This document shows positions 42,693 through 53,070 of a stretch of DNA of 53,070 bases, one piece after another. Position numbers and translations under genes: made by a program. The stretch is taken from NCBI RefSeq assembly GCF_003170075.1, contig NZ_PMZU01000021.1, positions 2,804 through 55,873 on the forward strand. Direction: 5' to 3'. Origin of the DNA: Methanoregula sp. (GTDB taxonomy: Archaea > Halobacteriota > Methanomicrobia > Methanomicrobiales > Methanospirillaceae). The notes below the pieces were generated by a model that saw nothing but the letters and a program-made list of their open reading frames with translations, was not told the origin of the DNA and did no database searches. Position 1 is the first letter of the stretch. The number at the start of each line of letters is the position of its first letter.

Positions 42693-43085
42693 ATGAAATT
42701 CGTTGATGTAGCAGGAGTTGACGACATACCGCCCGGGAAGACCCGGCATGTCGAGGCTGAGGGCATCGAGATCGTTCTCGCTAACGTGGCCGGTAAGATC
42801 TACGCGGTGAGCGAGCGGTGCGGCCACATGAACGCCCCGCTTTCGAAAGGAACGCTCTATGACCACATCATCACCTGCCCACTCCACCACGCAACGTTCG
42901 ATGTCCGGACGGGAAAGATGATCACCGGCATGGTCGAGCACTCTCTGCCGGATCTGGACAAAGCCCCGAAGGAGACACAAGAAGAGTACAAAGCCATCGG
43001 GATGCTGGCGAAAGGGATCAGAATCCATGACCTGCAGTCGTTCCCGGTGAAGGTCGGGGGAAAACGCATTTATGTAAAGGTGTAA
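42693..43085 (+). CDS. Rieske [2Fe-2S] protein
   Basis: The 130-residue soluble ferredoxin-type Rieske protein has the ligand motifs RCGHMNAPLSKG (Cys and His) and CPLHHATFDVRTG (Cys and His) near residues 48-75. There is no signal or oxygenase domain. It is probably a redox carrier for an unknown partner, encoded next to the CDGSH protein. Start ATG 42693 has GGAGG about 13 bases upstream. Confidence 0.93.
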   Translation: MKFVDVAGVDDIPPGKTRHVEAEGIEIVLANVAGKIYAVSERCGHMNAPLSKGTLYDHIITCPLHHATFDVRTGKMITGMVEHSLPDLDKAPKETQEEYKAIGMLAKGIRIHDLQSFPVKVGGKRIYVKV

Positions 43086-43202
43086 TGGATCACCGTGGGG
43101 GAACTGTTGCAGCACCGGGCAGGGACGCGAGGAGAGAGGGATGAATCCACAAAAAACGCAACGGGACCATCCGGATAATTCAGGAATATGGAGGAATGAG
43201 AA

Positions 43203-43820
43203 ATGACAATTATAAAAGACGGTAAACTGGAACTGCTCACCGACAAAAACAGCGCACTCGTGCTCGTGGACTACCAGCCCGCGATGTTTGCCGGTGTCGC
43301 ATCGGGGGACAAAGCGCTTATCCGGACAGCGGTGACCTGTGCGGCAAAAGCGGCACGGATCCTCGGTGTCCCGGTCGTGCTCTCGGCCATCGGCCCTCAG
43401 AGGAACGGAGAGTTTATAGCGGATATTGCGAGCATATTCCCCGGCCAGGAGGTGTTTGCCCGGGCGACGCCAAGCTTCGATGCATTTGAAGACGGGCCGA
43501 CCTATGCGGCATTCAAAAAGACCGGCCGGAAAAAAGTGGTCGTCTCGGGGCTCTGGACGAGCATGTGCTTTGCCTACACCGCACTCCATGCGATCCGGGA
43601 CGGTTACGAGGTGTACGGGCTGATGGACGCTGGAGGAGACTCGACAACTGCCGCCCACAAGTTCGGCATAAAACGGATGCTCCAGGCTGGAGTTATCCCC
43701 ATCACGGTTGAGTCGCTCGTGTCGGAATGGATGCACGACTGGGGCAACCCGAAATCCGGGGAACTCGTAAAGGAAGTGTACTCGAAATACGGCGCACAGA
43801 TCGGGCTTGGGATGCCGTAA
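43203..43820 (+). CDS. Isochorismatase-family cysteine hydrolase
   Basis: 205 residues with the family catalytic set: Asp in LVLVDYQPAMF near residue 20, Lys in FKKTGRKKVVVSG, and Cys in SGLWTSMCFAYTALHAI near residue 120. Members hydrolyse amides or act on small aromatic compounds; the substrate is not predictable here. Start ATG 43203 has ATGGAGGAATGAGAA upstream, a good ribosome site. It follows the Rieske gene by 117 bases and is the last gene of this accessory set on the plus strand. Confidence 0.9.
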   Translation: MTIIKDGKLELLTDKNSALVLVDYQPAMFAGVASGDKALIRTAVTCAAKAARILGVPVVLSAIGPQRNGEFIADIASIFPGQEVFARATPSFDAFEDGPTYAAFKKTGRKKVVVSGLWTSMCFAYTALHAIRDGYEVYGLMDAGGDSTTAAHKFGIKRMLQAGVIPITVESLVSEWMHDWGNPKSGELVKEVYSKYGAQIGLGMP

Positions 43821-44027
43821 AGCAGAGCTACGGATCAGGCAGTTGCGGGTAGAATCGCACCTTTGAGAGTGTGTAAAAAAAACTTTCTGTCACAAACGCA
43901 TGAGTATAGAGGTGGACGGGCATTTTTTAATGGTCATACGAGGTCTCCCGTTGATCCCTACTCCCCGTTAAGGCTGATCTACGAGGACCACCTCCGCTCC
44001 CCGGGAACCGGAAAATTATAAAGGGTT

Positions 44028-44387
44028 TTATTTCTTCACGACAAGCGTATGCGCATCCTTATCGATTTTGTAGGATTTCGGGCGTTCGAGCAGGTCGAGC
44101 GCATTGATCTTCATGTCGATGAGTTCGGAGTAATTGAACGATTCATATGTCTTTTCGCCTTTCTCTTCCCAGAAAACGACAATCCCGTTCTCCATCTTCC
44201 TGCTGCTGACAACATCGTGCATATAATCCGATCCGGAATGGGAGATAATGAAGGTTCCTGCATGTCGGAACTTGGGAAATTTGATGTCTTCCCACATGTG
44301 CGTGAGGGCCCGTACTTTTTCCGCGATCTTTACCAATGTTGCCGGACGTGCTTTGGAGTAAAACGGCTTTATCACCCATAACAACAA
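44028..44387 (-). CDS. Hypothetical small protein
   Basis: 119 residues, soluble, with KIAEKVRALTHMWEDIKFPK, SHSGSDYMHDVVSSRKMENG and a C-terminal LLERPKSYKIDKDAHTLVVK. No known family is recognised. The start is uncertain: TTG 44387, GTG 44375 or a later ATG. It is divergent from the PEGA protein with about 50 bases between. Confidence 0.5.
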   Translation of the reverse strand: MLLWVIKPFYSKARPATLVKIAEKVRALTHMWEDIKFPKFRHAGTFIISHSGSDYMHDVVSSRKMENGIVVFWEEKGEKTYESFNYSELIDMKINALDLLERPKSYKIDKDAHTLVVKK

Positions 44388-44438
44388 TGTAAAGTCTACA
44401 AGAAATCACCGGTAAATCCAGCCGTCAGGATTTTATCA

Positions 44439-45050
44439 ATGTCACGTGGAAGCGGATCATCTGTTATACCAATCGCAGTATTCCTCGCAATACTTCTCAT
44501 TGTACTACCGGTCAGTGCCGACCATATCACAAGATATCAGACAACCGTTACCACTACACAGACCCACGTTACCACATCACCGACAGCCGTTGTTACTACG
44601 ATACAACCGACCGTATCCGCCACGGAGACCATAACAACCGGCAGCGTGAATGTGTACTCTTCCCCGACCGGCGCCAGTATCCTTATCGATGGCCTCTATA
44701 GCGGGACAACCCCAAAAACCGTAAACGCAGTGGCAGCGGGAAACCATATTCTACGGCTGGAGTTGAGCGGGTACTATGATTACGAGGGCTCGATCTATGT
44801 CGTGGCAGGACAGACGGCAGAGGGATACGGCACGCTCCAGCCCATGAATCAGGTCACGTCTGCGATGCCGATACCGACCGTGACCATTCCGGTGATCGCC
44901 CTTGTTGTCACGGCCACCCCCCAACCCACGCAGGATACGGGCCTTCTCGGAAACACGAGTGTTCTCGTTGCCATAATTGGTTCTATTACCGTCCTGATCG
45001 TATCAGGGGTTTCGCTTTTTATCCACCTCACGCCTCCCAAGAAAGAGTAA
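44439..45050 (+). CDS. PEGA-domain surface protein
   Basis: 203 residues. A signal peptide (VIPIAVFLAILLIVLPVSAD), a Thr-rich linker, a PEGA domain at about 68-125 (VNVYSSPTGASILIDGLYSG; GNHILRLELSGYYDYEGSIY) and a C-terminal membrane helix (VLVAIIGSITVLIVSGVSLF) show a surface protein held by its C-terminus. PEGA domains are frequent in methanogen cell-surface proteins; the binding partner is unknown. Confidence 0.88.
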   Translation: MSRGSGSSVIPIAVFLAILLIVLPVSADHITRYQTTVTTTQTHVTTSPTAVVTTIQPTVSATETITTGSVNVYSSPTGASILIDGLYSGTTPKTVNAVAAGNHILRLELSGYYDYEGSIYVVAGQTAEGYGTLQPMNQVTSAMPIPTVTIPVIALVVTATPQPTQDTGLLGNTSVLVAIIGSITVLIVSGVSLFIHLTPPKKE

Positions 45051-45222
45051 CGGGTTTCGCGTGTCGGGGCCATAATGACCATGCGACCTTGAGGCAGGGC
45101 ATCGGTTCCCGGTCCGGATATTTTCCGGAATCCTCAGCTCGCGACCCGGTCTTTTTTTGAGAATGTTCAGCTGCCAGGCCGCTCTTTTTCCGGGTGAGAG
45201 GTACCTTCTGCTGGACCGGCAC

Positions 45223-45245
45223 ATGGGGGGAGGGTGACCCCCTCT
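45223..45245. repeat. Copy 1 of a 23-base intergenic repeat
   Basis: This stretch (ATGGG-GGG-AGGGTGACC then CCCTCT) matches 53048-53070 at 21 of 23 positions and is identical over the last 14 bases, GGGTGACCCCCTCT. Both lie between genes. The core is partly self-complementary. Confidence 0.65.
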
Positions 45246-45259
45246 TAAAAAAAAGAGGG
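45240..45259. terminator. Perfect hairpin with A-loop, possible terminator
   Basis: CCCTCTT-AAAAAA-AAGAGGG is a perfect 7-bp stem with a loop of six A. It follows directly on the 23-base repeat. It may end the PEGA transcript, although it lies 190 bases beyond its stop. Confidence 0.45.
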
Positions 45260-45371
45260 AGGGCACCGCTACGGGAAATTTCTCTCAAAAATCTAGCGAT
45301 GCCGGATGGGCGGATGCCTGTTTAAAGAGGCAGGGAAATACAGATACCTTACCCCACCGAAGGTAAGATGT

Positions 45372-45923
45372 ATGAGCCAGTACCAGATTGCCGTTATCGT
45401 CGGAAGCCTCCGGAAGGATTCGCTCAATCGGAAACTTGCCGATGCCATCGTGAAGCTTGCGCCGCCGGAATTTTCCTTCCGCCGTGTGGAGATCGGCGAC
45501 CTGCCGCTGTATAACCAGGACGATGATGAGCACCCGGCTTCGGCGGTCGTAAGGATGAAAAACGAGATCAGGGCAGCCAATGGCCTCCTGTTCGTATCCC
45601 CGGAATACAACCGTTCGATCCCGGGTTTACTCAAGAACGCCCTCGACCACGGCTCCCGCCCGACCGGCCAGAGCGTGTGGGCGGGAAAATCGGCAGGGAT
45701 CATCGGGGTCTCCACCGGTGCCATTGGCACGGCCATGGCCCAGCAGCACTTACGAAACGTTCTCTCCTACCTGGATGTCGCCGTGCTCCGCCAGCCCGAG
45801 GCATACCTCCAGATGAGGGAGGGCATGTTTGACGACGCAGGAAACATCGGGGCCGGGAGCAGGGCCCACCTGCAGAACTGGATGGACCACTACGGTGCAT
45901 GGATAAAAAAGAACGTGGGGTGA
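45372..45923 (+). CDS. NADPH-dependent FMN reductase family protein
   Basis: 183 residues with a flavodoxin-like fold: IAVIVGSLRKDSLNRKLADA (FMN phosphate loop), LLFVSPEYNRSIPGLLKNAL (the active-site SPEYN motif) and AGIIGVSTGAIGTAMAQQHL. It reduces quinones, azo dyes, chromate or flavins in relatives. The start is placed at ATG 45372 (MSQYQIAV), with AAGGT upstream; the longer frame from 45306 adds a cysteine-containing leader unlike the family. Confidence 0.92.
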   Translation: MSQYQIAVIVGSLRKDSLNRKLADAIVKLAPPEFSFRRVEIGDLPLYNQDDDEHPASAVVRMKNEIRAANGLLFVSPEYNRSIPGLLKNALDHGSRPTGQSVWAGKSAGIIGVSTGAIGTAMAQQHLRNVLSYLDVAVLRQPEAYLQMREGMFDDAGNIGAGSRAHLQNWMDHYGAWIKKNVG

Positions 45924-45983
45924 GGGAACGGCTGCAGGAAAAAGAGACTGAGATCCCATATCAGGAATCTCCTAAAATATCGC

Positions 45984-46361
45984 TTACTTTTTTGGCCCGA
46001 CGGGATTGTTCGTTTCGGCTTTTGCCTTTTTTTCTTCAGGTTTTGCCTTGCTCATGTCGGCCTTTGCCTTTTCCATATCTGCCTTCGCTTTCTCCACTTC
46101 GACTTTCGCCCGGGCGAGTATGTCGTCAAAGGACTTCTGGACCTGAACCGTCGTCTCTTTCACGGTCTTCTCGATATGCTTCTTGCCCTCGTCCGTTGCC
46201 ACGAGATCGTGGGTGACCTTTGCAAGATCGTCCATCGCAGAGAGAACCGATTTGGTTGCGGCGGCAAGGCGGATATCGATTGAAATCTCTTCTTTTGCGG
46301 GGGCTGCAACGGGTTCGTCCACCCAGAGCCCCTTCTCGTAGTGTCCTTTCTTTTCGGTCAT
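45984..46361 (-). CDS. Hypothetical coiled-coil/Lys-Ala-rich protein
   Basis: About 125 residues from ATG 46361 (MTEKKGHYEKGLW). The middle is helical (IDIRLAAATKSVLSAMDDLA), and the C-terminal half consists of an Ala/Lys/Glu repeat with five or more units of the form EKAKADM. It is soluble with no known domain. It lies 85 bases downstream of ahbC in the same direction, so it could be a distal gene of the haem operon or independent. Confidence 0.6.
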   Translation of the reverse strand: MTEKKGHYEKGLWVDEPVAAPAKEEISIDIRLAAATKSVLSAMDDLAKVTHDLVATDEGKKHIEKTVKETTVQVQKSFDDILARAKVEVEKAKADMEKAKADMSKAKPEEKKAKAETNNPVGPKK

Positions 46362-46446
46362 AATCAATCACCGTATATCTGGCTGATCACGTTTTCACGA
46401 TGATACTAGAAAAGGTTTCACACGGTGGGAAGGCATCTTCCCGGGT

Positions 46447-47637
46447 TCAGCTTTCTTTATCTTCAGGCCCGTTCACGTAGCAGAACGGGTCCTCAGCAGT
46501 GACGTCCCCGCTCGTGGCCCAGGCCCGCACCCGGCACCCCCCACCGCAGAGGGAAAGGTACGTGCAGGAGCCGCACTTCCCGCCAACTGTGGCAGGCCGG
46601 GTACGGAACCGCGAGAGCACCGGGTTGTCCGCATCGTTCCAGAGAAGAGAGAACGGCCGGTCCCGGATGTTTCCCACGAGAAACTCCGGCGCCCGGGCAA
46701 ACTGGCAGGGGTACACGTTCCCACGTGGATCCACGTTTGCCACACGGTCGCCGGCGCTGCACCCCCCGTTAAACGAAGAAAGGAGCTCCCGGGCCTCGGC
46801 AAGGTCCGGTGAGCGGTCGCGCTCCATGGAGCGGATCAGGTGGATGCAGTCCTGCGGTGCATCGACGGTTAAAAATTCCATTTGGTCCGGCGGGATCTTC
46901 TGCGCAGCCCGGTACAGGAGCGAAAGGGCCTGCGTAACATCCCCGGCGCCCAGCTGGAGCCGGGAATAAGCATCGCTCCCCCGCCCGCAGGGCACCAGCC
47001 AGTACAGGCAGAACCGCGACGCTCCGAGTTCCCGGGAGAGCTGCACAAGTGACCCGAGTTCCTCCAGGTTCTCTTTTGTCAGCGTTACCCGCACGCCGCA
47101 CCGGACCCCGGCCTTTCTGCACCGGGAAAAGGCGGTAGTTGCCCGGGCAAATGCTCCCGTCGTGTTCCGGAACCGGTCATGGGTTTGTGCGGTTGCCCCG
47201 TCAAGCGAGATCCCTGCGTACTCGATCCCGCAGGCCTTGATCTTTCCTGCAACCTCATCGGTGATGAGCGTACCGTTCGTGCTGAGCGCGGTCTTGATCC
47301 CCGCCTCCCGGCAGTGGTCCGCAAGCTGCCAGATATCGGGGCGGACAAGCGGCTCCCCGCCGGTGAAGATGACAAGCGGGATGCCGGCTGCGGCAAGAGC
47401 GTCGATAAACGCGAGCGCTTCAGTGGTGGAAAGTTCTCCTTGTGTCGGGCTGTCCGGGGCCGAGCGGCTGTAGCAGTGGGTGCAGGAAAGGTTGCAGCGG
47501 TCGGTGAGGTTCCAGAAGACAACCGGCCTTCTCATCCCGGAAAACGCGAGGTACCGGGCCGGCATATCGCCGTGCCGGTGCTTCATCACGGCGCTGACGG
47601 TTCCCTTCCCGTGCAGGCACTGGGTGATACGGTTCAT
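46447..47637 (-). CDS. ahbC: AhbC, Fe-coproporphyrin III synthase (radical SAM)
   Basis: AhbC removes the acetate side chains of 12,18-didecarboxysiroheme, giving Fe-coproporphyrin III in the siroheme-dependent haem pathway. The 396-residue enzyme has radical SAM motif NLTDRCNLSCTHCYSRSA (C-x3-C-x2-C), FTGGEPLVRPDI, and C-terminal auxiliary cluster cysteines GGKCGSCTYLSLCGGGCRVR and AEDPFCYV. The Cys at GGCSAGDRV and the segment NVYPCQF fit AhbC. It overlaps ahbB by four bases, with GGGAGGGG before its ATG. It is the last haem gene of the series. Confidence 0.85.
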   Translation of the reverse strand: MNRITQCLHGKGTVSAVMKHRHGDMPARYLAFSGMRRPVVFWNLTDRCNLSCTHCYSRSAPDSPTQGELSTTEALAFIDALAAAGIPLVIFTGGEPLVRPDIWQLADHCREAGIKTALSTNGTLITDEVAGKIKACGIEYAGISLDGATAQTHDRFRNTTGAFARATTAFSRCRKAGVRCGVRVTLTKENLEELGSLVQLSRELGASRFCLYWLVPCGRGSDAYSRLQLGAGDVTQALSLLYRAAQKIPPDQMEFLTVDAPQDCIHLIRSMERDRSPDLAEARELLSSFNGGCSAGDRVANVDPRGNVYPCQFARAPEFLVGNIRDRPFSLLWNDADNPVLSRFRTRPATVGGKCGSCTYLSLCGGGCRVRAWATSGDVTAEDPFCYVNGPEDKES

Positions 47638-48119
47638 GATCCCCTCCCGTTCTCTTTGATCCGGACATGGGGGACCCTTTTAAATTCCTCGGTGCTGAAA
47701 AGGACAAGATAGTCCGAAAGGCCGGCCGCCTCTGCTATTTTATTGACTTCCCCCCCAACCGCTTCACGGGAGCGCCCGTGGTGGACAGTATAGAGGGAAT
47801 ACTCCCACCGGCCTGGCACGGGACGGCGCTCGTAGCAATGGGTAACAGACGTAAACGAGGCAAGGACAGCCCCGGTCTTTTCGGCCGGCTTCCCGTTGCA
47901 GCGCCAGGCCACAAGGGCATTTGCGGAGATGCCCACCTGCCGCTGGTTGATCCGGGCACGGAACCGCCGGATCACGCCGGCCTCCTGAAGTTTTTGTGCC
48001 CGCACCAGCACCTCGTCACCGGTAAGGCCGAGACTTTTCCCGATCTCCGTAAACGGTTCGGGGAGAAGCGGGAGCCCCTCTTCAAGGGCGGCAAGGATCC
48101 TAACGTCAGTCTGGTCCAT
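47634..48119 (-). CDS. ahbB: AhbB, siroheme decarboxylase subunit
   Basis: 161 residues of the Lrp/AsnC fold, which in this family is an enzyme rather than a regulator: with AhbA it decarboxylates siroheme to 12,18-didecarboxysiroheme. The N-terminal HTH (MDQTDVRILAALEEGLPLL) is followed by the catalytic region SVTHCYERRPVPGRWEYSLY, whose HCYxR and YSLYTVHHGRS pattern is that of AhbB. It starts at 48119, sharing one base with the ahbA stop, and overlaps ahbC. Confidence 0.85.
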   Translation of the reverse strand: MDQTDVRILAALEEGLPLLPEPFTEIGKSLGLTGDEVLVRAQKLQEAGVIRRFRARINQRQVGISANALVAWRCNGKPAEKTGAVLASFTSVTHCYERRPVPGRWEYSLYTVHHGRSREAVGGEVNKIAEAAGLSDYLVLFSTEEFKRVPHVRIKENGRGS

Positions 48120-48616
48120 TATGGGGTCTCCTTTGTACCCGGCAGGAGCGGGAACCGAACATCGATCTTGATCTTTTTTACCGTGGGCAGGTCGAGGGAT
48201 TCGTCCCGGGAAAAACCGGTCCGAGCAAGGATCTCCGAAAGGATCTTTTCAAGGGTTTCCTCGCTCTCTGCCGAGAGCGTAAACCAGAGCGAGTAATGGT
48301 GGTCCCGCCGGAAATTATGCGATACCTCCGGGTACCGGCTGATCAGGTCCGCCACCCCGCGGATCCTTTCCGCTGGGACCGGGAGGGCAACGAGCGTTGC
48401 TGCGGTAATACCGAGCGCCCGGGACTCGATAATGGGTGAGATCCCGCGGATCACACTCTTCTCATACAGGTGCCTGAGCCGTTCAAGCAGGAGCGGTTCC
48501 GGGATTCCGAGGCGGGCGGCTATTGCTTCCCATGGCCGGGCCACGAGGGGGATGTCCTGCTGGAGAGCGTCAAGGATCCGGAGATCGAGCGTGTCTGTTG
48601 CGGTGTTGTCGTTCAT
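48119..48616 (-). CDS. ahbA: AhbA, siroheme decarboxylase subunit
   Basis: 165 residues from ATG 48616 (MNDNTATDTLDLRILDALQQ). The Lrp-like fold has an N-terminal HTH and the AhbA pattern VSHNFRRDHHYSLWFTLSAE, the substrate-binding strand that pairs with AhbB. The longer frame upstream to 48787 lies inside ahbD and is Arg/Pro-rich shadow sequence, so the inner start, overlapping the ahbD stop by four bases (ATGA), is chosen. Confidence 0.85.
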   Translation of the reverse strand: MNDNTATDTLDLRILDALQQDIPLVARPWEAIAARLGIPEPLLLERLRHLYEKSVIRGISPIIESRALGITAATLVALPVPAERIRGVADLISRYPEVSHNFRRDHHYSLWFTLSAESEETLEKILSEILARTGFSRDESLDLPTVKKIKIDVRFPLLPGTKETP

Positions 48617-49686
48617 GCGCTGCCTCCCGGTTCGTACGGGCACCACGGGTCTTCTGCGCAGAGCTCGCCCGCGATTGTTGTGGGTTTTTCGAGGCCGTCG
48701 CACCAGCGGGACGAGAATGCCTCCACCCCCCGGTAGGCCCGGGCCCGGCACCCGCCGCAGATGGATTTGTACTCGCACCGCCCGCATTTCCCGGTGAGCC
48801 GGCCCGGGTCGCGCAGTGCCTTGAAGATCAACGATTCGTTCCAGATCCGGTCAAAGGGAATTTCCCTGACATTGCCTGCGCTGACCGGCAGGTACGGGCA
48901 GGGGGTCACGTCGCCGTTTGCATAGATGCGGCAGTACCTTGTCCCGGCAATGCAGCCCCGGCCCCAGCCTTGTTTTTCTATCCCAAGATCTGCGGCTATC
49001 CTCCGGAACTGCGGGGCGCAGGTGGGGCGGAGGTTTATATCGCTCTCGTGGTACTTCAGGAGCACCTGCCGGATCACGTCCTCGTACTCGCGGGGATTTT
49101 CCGGGCCGGTCCCTTCGGCCCTCCCGGTTGGGATGGGAAAAAAGACCTGGTAGTCATGCACGCCGAGACTCTTCCCAAGTGCCACCACGGATTCAATCTC
49201 TCCTGCCGATGGGCGCATCGCGGTCATGTTGACCTGGACGCCGATCCCTTCCTCCATGCAGTTTTTGATTGCCGCAACCGCCCGCTCCCATGCGCCGCTC
49301 ACGCCCCGAAACAAGTCATGCACGGCCGGGTTGGCTGAGTCAAGGCTGATAGCCGCTGCCCGGATCCCTGCCTCTTTGAGCCGGGCTGCCATGGGACGGT
49401 CGAGGAAGTACCCGCTTGTCCCCATCACCATCCGCAGGCCCCTGTCGGTTCCGTACCGGGCAATCGTGCAGAGATCATCACGCATCAGGGGCTCACCTCC
49501 CGATAGCACGACCACCGGTGTCCCAGTTGCCCGGATCCGGTCGATGACTGCGAGCGCCTCATCTGTGGAGAGCACTCCTGCGGCCTCCTCAGTACCAGCA
49601 TCCACGTAACAGTGGGCACACGCGAGAGGACACATGAGCGTGAGGTTCCACGAGATAATACGCGGTGCTTCTCTTGTTGTATTCAC
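48613..49686 (-). CDS. ahbD: AhbD, haem b synthase (radical SAM)
   Basis: AhbD oxidatively decarboxylates two propionates of Fe-coproporphyrin III, completing haem. 357 residues with NLTLMCPLACAHCYVDAGTE (C-x3-C-x2-C), VVLSGGEPLMRDDL, substrate-pocket region RPTCAPQFRRIAADLG, GCIAGTRYCRI and auxiliary cluster cysteines KCGRCEYKSICGGCRARAY, ending AEDPWCPYEPGG, all in AhbD-like positions. The start is GTG 49686. The gene follows katG by 60 bases with no oligo-T tract in its direction, so read-through is likely. Confidence 0.85.
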   Translation of the reverse strand: MNTTREAPRIISWNLTLMCPLACAHCYVDAGTEEAAGVLSTDEALAVIDRIRATGTPVVVLSGGEPLMRDDLCTIARYGTDRGLRMVMGTSGYFLDRPMAARLKEAGIRAAAISLDSANPAVHDLFRGVSGAWERAVAAIKNCMEEGIGVQVNMTAMRPSAGEIESVVALGKSLGVHDYQVFFPIPTGRAEGTGPENPREYEDVIRQVLLKYHESDINLRPTCAPQFRRIAADLGIEKQGWGRGCIAGTRYCRIYANGDVTPCPYLPVSAGNVREIPFDRIWNESLIFKALRDPGRLTGKCGRCEYKSICGGCRARAYRGVEAFSSRWCDGLEKPTTIAGELCAEDPWCPYEPGGSA

Positions 49687-49746
49687 TGCTTCAACCCTTT
49701 TGCCACACCCTGCCCCCGTTGCCTGTTACCTTTTTTTAGCGTGCAC

Positions 49747-52367
<2,621 letters not shown>

Positions 52368-53018
52368 TCACACGCCTTTCCGAACCAGCCGGATCCCGAG
52401 CGCGTACGCTTTTTTGCAGTCCTTCGGGAACTGCTCGTCCCGGTGTTTTTTCTTCTCTTCCGGGTCAAAGCGCGTGGAGACATATTTAGAGTAATCATCG
52501 AACTGGAGCGTGTCGGTGACAAACATCGACTCGCACGACCCGAAGATCCGTGCCATCGCCATCTCGGTCAGTTGGGCATTCCGGTCAAAGCCCATCTCAC
52601 GGACCATCTCCTCATTTGCCCCGGCCGTGTAGATGAACCCGGTCCGGATCTTCTTTTTAAAGAGCGTAGACCGCTCTTTGTCGTACACCGAATACGGGTA
52701 CATCAGCCGTTCGAGGAAGCACCGGGTCTCGCCGGTTGTGATCGCGTAGTAGATGGGCGAGCCGATGAGGATTGCATCCGCTGCCTCGACTTTTTTTAAG
52801 ACCGGCCGAAGATCGTCTTTCATGGCACAGTGCCCGTAACTCTTGCTCCCGATTCTCTTGCAGGCAAAGCAGCTGGTGCAGCCCTTGTAGTCCAGGTCGT
52901 AGAGATGGATGAGTTCGGTCTTTGCCCCATTGCCTTTGGCGCCTTTGAGCGCATGTTCAAGAAGTGTCGCGGTGTTCCACTTTTTTCTCGGGCTCCCGTT
53001 GAACGCGATGAGTTTCAT
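52368..53018 (-). CDS. NADPH-dependent FMN reductase/iron-sulfur flavoprotein-like
   Basis: 216 residues. Flavodoxin-like fold with MKLIAFNGSPRKKWNTATLL (FMN loop) and DAILIGSPIYYAITTGETRC. A cysteine set GCTSCFACKRIG followed by GHCAMKDDL recalls the iron-sulfur flavoproteins of methanogens (C-x2-C-x2-C ... C), but the last gap is longer (ten residues), so a cluster is uncertain. A role in reducing oxygen or peroxide would fit the katG neighbourhood (inference). Start ATG 53018. Confidence 0.88.
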   Translation of the reverse strand: MKLIAFNGSPRKKWNTATLLEHALKGAKGNGAKTELIHLYDLDYKGCTSCFACKRIGSKSYGHCAMKDDLRPVLKKVEAADAILIGSPIYYAITTGETRCFLERLMYPYSVYDKERSTLFKKKIRTGFIYTAGANEEMVREMGFDRNAQLTEMAMARIFGSCESMFVTDTLQFDDYSKYVSTRFDPEEKKKHRDEQFPKDCKKAYALGIRLVRKGV

Positions 53019-53047
53019 ATGTGTGTGTCAGTGGTTTTGGGATAAAA

Positions 53048-53070
53048 ATGGGTGGGGGGTGACCCCCTCT
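53048..53070. repeat. Copy 2 of the 23-base intergenic repeat (cut by window end)
   Basis: It matches 45223-45245 at 21 of 23 bases and ends in the identical GGGTGACCCCCTCT. The window stops exactly where the hairpin part would begin in copy 1. Confidence 0.6.

Larger units (their letters stand above)
45051..45371. other. Intergenic stretch with a repeat and hairpin
   Basis: 320 bases without a supportable gene. Two overlapping short open frames on the minus strand match nothing and show no ribosome site. The notable content is a 23-base repeat shared with the window end and a perfect hairpin (both listed separately). Confidence 0.5.

Noticed and set aside
45003-45288. Two overlapping minus-strand frames between the PEGA protein and the FMN reductase
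   Set aside because: Basic, low-complexity sequence with no ribosome site, covering the 23-base repeat.
48617-48787. N-terminal extension of AhbA
   Set aside because: It is Arg/Pro/Gly-rich and runs inside ahbD; the Lrp-like fold begins at ATG 48616 with an ATGA overlap.

Overview
The window is archaeal and reads as a chromosome segment of a hydrogenotrophic methanogen of the order Methanomicrobiales, most like Methanoregula (inference from gene content and style; no database was consulted). Supporting genes are two proteasome-activating nucleotidases, eIF5A, MBF1, pelota, ABCE1, an archaellum motor cluster, the hydrogenase maturation protein HypD, a TiaS-like 'methanogenesis marker 11' type protein, the AcnX small subunit of the archaeal mevalonate pathway, and many Thr/Pro-rich surface lipoproteins. 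Translation signals also fit: GGTG/GGAGG ribosome sites, frequent GTG/TTG starts, TATA boxes 22-27 bases upstream of starts, and tRNA genes without encoded CCA.

Layout. 1-264: 5' end of a malic enzyme (- strand). 511-3274: a complete ECF importer operon (TrpP-like S component, fused double ATPase, T component). 3372-6147: tRNA-Arg(CCG), hypD, an MscS channel, a frameshifted TIM-barrel gene remnant, a half-tRNA remnant and tRNA-Thr(GGT). 6244-11184: an operon of aldo/keto reductase, MBL hydrolase, TetR regulator and ABC-2 exporter, with a palindromic operator at its promoter. 11223-12003: gene-poor stretch with a predicted three-way-junction RNA and tRNA-Arg(GCG). 12141-17445: a lipoprotein, then a compact operon (IMPase-like phosphatase, NAD kinase, ACT protein, homoserine dehydrogenase, HTH/TiaS-like protein), divergent from eIF5A. 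19244-25751: archaellum motor genes arlH, arlI, arlJ, flanked by two unrecognised proteins and preceded by a truncated arlF/arlG-type relic.

25805-31192: ABCE1, an EMC6-like/PKD fusion, RqcH and pelota, i.e. ribosome recycling and rescue. 31437-35878: surface lipoproteins, FKBP, CYTH protein, metallophosphoesterase, radical SAM/B12-type protein. 36141-41213: AcnX small subunit, PAN1, a hypothetical, a membrane-anchored FKBP, PAN2 and MBF1 (protein quality control). 41446-45923: redox accessory genes (SnoaL-like, double CDGSH protein, Rieske protein, isochorismatase-like hydrolase, FMN reductase) plus a PEGA surface protein. 45984-51948: a coiled-coil protein and the co-directional series katG-ahbD-ahbA-ahbB-ahbC, which pairs catalase-peroxidase with the siroheme-dependent haem pathway. 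52368-53018: an iron-sulfur-flavoprotein-like reductase.

The most notable points are the katG-ahb haem operon, the broken archaellum gene upstream of arlH, two diverged PAN genes within 4 kb, the EMC6-PKD fusion, the unassigned structured RNA at 11452-11519, and a 23-base intergenic repeat. No CRISPR array, intact transposase or rRNA was seen.
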